Assembly (NCBI GenBank): GCA_937873515.1
Contig: CALMYB010000010.1
Coordinates: forward strand, 310,001 to 374,000
From: an uncultured Acidobacteriota bacterium
Lineage (GTDB): Bacteria > Acidobacteriota > Blastocatellia > Pyrinomonadales > Pyrinomonadaceae
Direction of reading: 5' to 3'
DNA: 64,000 nucleotides
Both the position numbers and the translations under genes were made by a program. Under the pieces are notes generated by a model. That model was not told the origin of the DNA. It ran no database searches and saw only the letters and a list, made by a program, of their open reading frames with translations. Positions 62,657 to 64,000 of the stretch are shown here, piece after piece. Within the stretch, counting starts at the first letter, position 1. The number at the start of each line of letters is the position of its first letter.

Positions 62657-64000
62657 ATGAAAAAACTCCTTCTTCTCGCTGTGCATTGTTTTCTGGTCAT
62701 TGGCTCACTTCAAAATGCTGCCGCTCAAGAAGCTGGCAAGACGCTTGCTCCACCGGCCACGCCTTTCACCTATCAGGGAAAGCTCGTGCTGCCTAACGGC
62801 CTTCCGGCGAACGGCAATTTCGACTTTATTGTTACCATATATGACGCCGCGACCGGCGGAAACGCGACCGCTCAGGTCGAGATCGACACCGTCAGCGTTG
62901 TTGACGGCATCTTCACGCTGTTGCTGCCCTTTGACAGGGATCGCTTCCAATCGGAGGCTTCCTATCTCGACGTTCAGGTGCGCGCCGAGGGCGGAACGGA
63001 TTTCAGCCAGCTTTCGCCCCGTTTGAGGATCGGTTCCGTACCTTTGGCAAAGATCTCCGAGACCTCTGCGGCGCTCAGCTGTACCGGCTGCATCACGGAC
63101 GGCCAGATCGTCTCTCTCGCGGGTTCAAAGATCACGGGCAGCGTCGCGAACGCGAACAATGCCGTGAATGCAACGAATGCGACGAACGCCGTAACGGCGC
63201 AGACGGCTTTGAACGCGGTTGATCTGACGAACACACAAACGGTCGGCGGAAATAAGACATTCACCGGTATCTTGAGCGGCAACGGATCGGGACTTTTGAA
63301 TGTTCCCGGCACACTGAAATGGAACGTGAGTGCGGCAAGCAGCGTTCAGCTGCAGTCGAATAACGGCTATGTTCTGACCAATCCGTCGGGTTCGACGACG
63401 GTTACGCTTCCGGCCTCGCCGAACGTCGGCGATGTCGTCCGCGTGATCGAGAAAGGAGCGGGCGGCTTTACGCTCGCGATGAATTCGGGCCAATCGATCC
63501 TCGATTGGGCGACGACACATCAGGAAACGATCTGGACGCGTCAATACACGCTGAACGCATTTCCAGCCACTTCTTCCTTTGCATCGACCGCCTCTTCATC
63601 TGACGGAGCGAGATTGGCGACCGTGGAATACGGCGGTTACTTGTACCTTTCGCAGAACAGCGGGCAAACCTGGACAAGCCCGATGCCCAGCGACCAACGC
63701 AATTACGTCTCGATCGCATTGTCGAGCGACGGGTCGAAGCTGATCGCAGGCGTCGAGGGCGGCTACCTATATACTTCGACCGATTGGGGAGTAACGTGGA
63801 CCGCAAGATTTGCCGATTCCAATCAAAATTGGTTCTCCGTGGCCATGTCGTCTGACGGAAGTAAACTATACGCCGCCAACGATCAAGGCGTCTATTCATC
63901 CACGAACGGAGGCGTATCGTGGACACAGCGGAAGACAGCGAGCCATTTAGGCTATCTCGCTGTATCGGCGGACGGAGCAAAATTGGTATTCGCCGAGAAC
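62657..64000 (+). CDS. Secreted Asp-box (BNR-like) repeat protein, 5' part
   Basis: 448 residues to the right edge with no stop. A signal peptide (MKKLLLLAVHCFLVIGSLQNAAAQE) is followed by a beta domain (FTYQGKLVLPNGLPANG, common in exported acidobacterial and planctomycetal proteins). An Asn/Ala-rich spacer (NAVNATNATNAVTAQ) comes next, then NKTFTGILSGNGSGLLNVP and a fibre-like segment. From about residue 310, blocks carry Asp-box motifs (SQNSGQTW, STDWGVTW, STNGGVSW), pointing to a sialidase/sortilin-type beta-propeller. No catalytic residues can be judged because the protein is cut. A surface glycan or protein-binding role is inferred. It is divergent from the winged-helix/propeller gene. 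Confidence 0.85.
   Translation, partial: MKKLLLLAVHCFLVIGSLQNAAAQEAGKTLAPPATPFTYQGKLVLPNGLPANGNFDFIVTIYDAATGGNATAQVEIDTVSVVDGIFTLLLPFDRDRFQSEASYLDVQVRAEGGTDFSQLSPRLRIGSVPLAKISETSAALSCTGCITDGQIVSLAGSKITGSVANANNAVNATNATNAVTAQTALNAVDLTNTQTVGGNKTFTGILSGNGSGLLNVPGTLKWNVSAASSVQLQSNNGYVLTNPSGSTTVTLPASPNVGDVVRVIEKGAGGFTLAMNSGQSILDWATTHQETIWTRQYTLNAFPATSSFASTASSSDGARLATVEYGGYLYLSQNSGQTWTSPMPSDQRNYVSIALSSDGSKLIAGVEGGYLYTSTDWGVTWTARFADSNQNWFSVAMSSDGSKLYAANDQGVYSSTNGGVSWTQRKTASHLGYLAVSADGAKLVFAEN

Noticed and set aside
62657..64000. Prophage tail-fibre gene
   Set aside because: It has a signal peptide and Asp-box repeats, and no phage genes are nearby.
1..64000. tRNA, rRNA or replication origin
   Set aside because: No cloverleaf-like segment with a TTCGANTC arm in the gaps, no rRNA stretches, and no DnaA-box cluster was noticed by eye; a tRNAscan and a DnaA-box scan would settle it.

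Overview
The window looks like a chromosomal segment of a Gram-negative bacterium, most likely an acidobacterium (Acidobacteriota, probably class Blastocatellia). The evidence is a VWFA-domain secreted protein of the acidobacterial type (577-1695), a CadC-like winged-helix regulator fused to a periplasmic TolB-type propeller (60336-62474), two FG-GAP/VCBS surface proteins, LpxD, an S46 peptidase and moderate-to-high GC coding sequence. The taxonomic call is inference from gene content. I saw no transposase, integrase, phage gene, CRISPR array, rRNA or tRNA. Most genes are housekeeping genes in short operons.

Layout. 1-5.5 kb: 5' end of deoB, the VWFA protein and two tandem VCBS proteins whose last 942 bp are almost identical. 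5.6-8.2 kb: a minus-strand redox cluster (Rrf2 regulator, monothiol thioredoxin-like protein, quinone-oxidoreductase-like MDR protein, trxA) with two matching candidate operators. 8.3-13.3 kb: an MltD-like lytic transglycosylase, Lon and a small membrane protein. 13.4-23.2 kb: priA, a DUF4440 protein, a decayed Uma2 nuclease, lpxD, a cation/proton exchanger, msrB, a DCC-family protein and mutS2. 23.3-31.3 kb: dnaG and rpoD, then ypdA and lysS on the minus strand, then an MscS channel. 31.4-41.8 kb: mfd, a SurA/PpiC-like isomerase, dus, a comM-like AAA protein, nrdR and a flippase-like membrane protein. 42.0-45.4 kb: an ECF sigma factor operon with a double-zinc-finger anti-sigma factor and two membrane proteins, followed by an M23 peptidase. 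45.5-51.7 kb: secreted proteins, including an S46 peptidase and a large alpha/beta-hydrolase-like protein that has lost its nucleophile serine. 52.0-57.0 kb: the imuA-imuB-dnaE2 mutagenesis cassette behind a perfect 18-bp palindrome. 57.0-64.0 kb: a YgfZ-like protein, a family-4 uracil-DNA glycosylase, an orphan HicB, mrp, the winged-helix/propeller regulator and the start of an Asp-box protein.

DNA maintenance is prominent (priA, mutS2, dnaG, mfd, comM-like, imuA/imuB/dnaE2, UDG). Thiol redox is a second theme (trxA, the monothiol Trx-like protein, msrB, the DCC protein, ypdA). The intergenic DNA carries several repeat types: a 100-bp element with 36-bp inverted ends, a 130-bp tandem duplication at the lysS 3' end, a shared 17-bp hairpin word, and a run of six hairpins after the S46 gene. 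No clearly new multi-gene system was found. The best candidates for something undescribed are the Rrf2 operator pair, the SOS-like palindrome before imuA, the phased direct repeats in front of the winged-helix/propeller gene, the dead-nucleophile hydrolase and the VCBS constant-region duplication.
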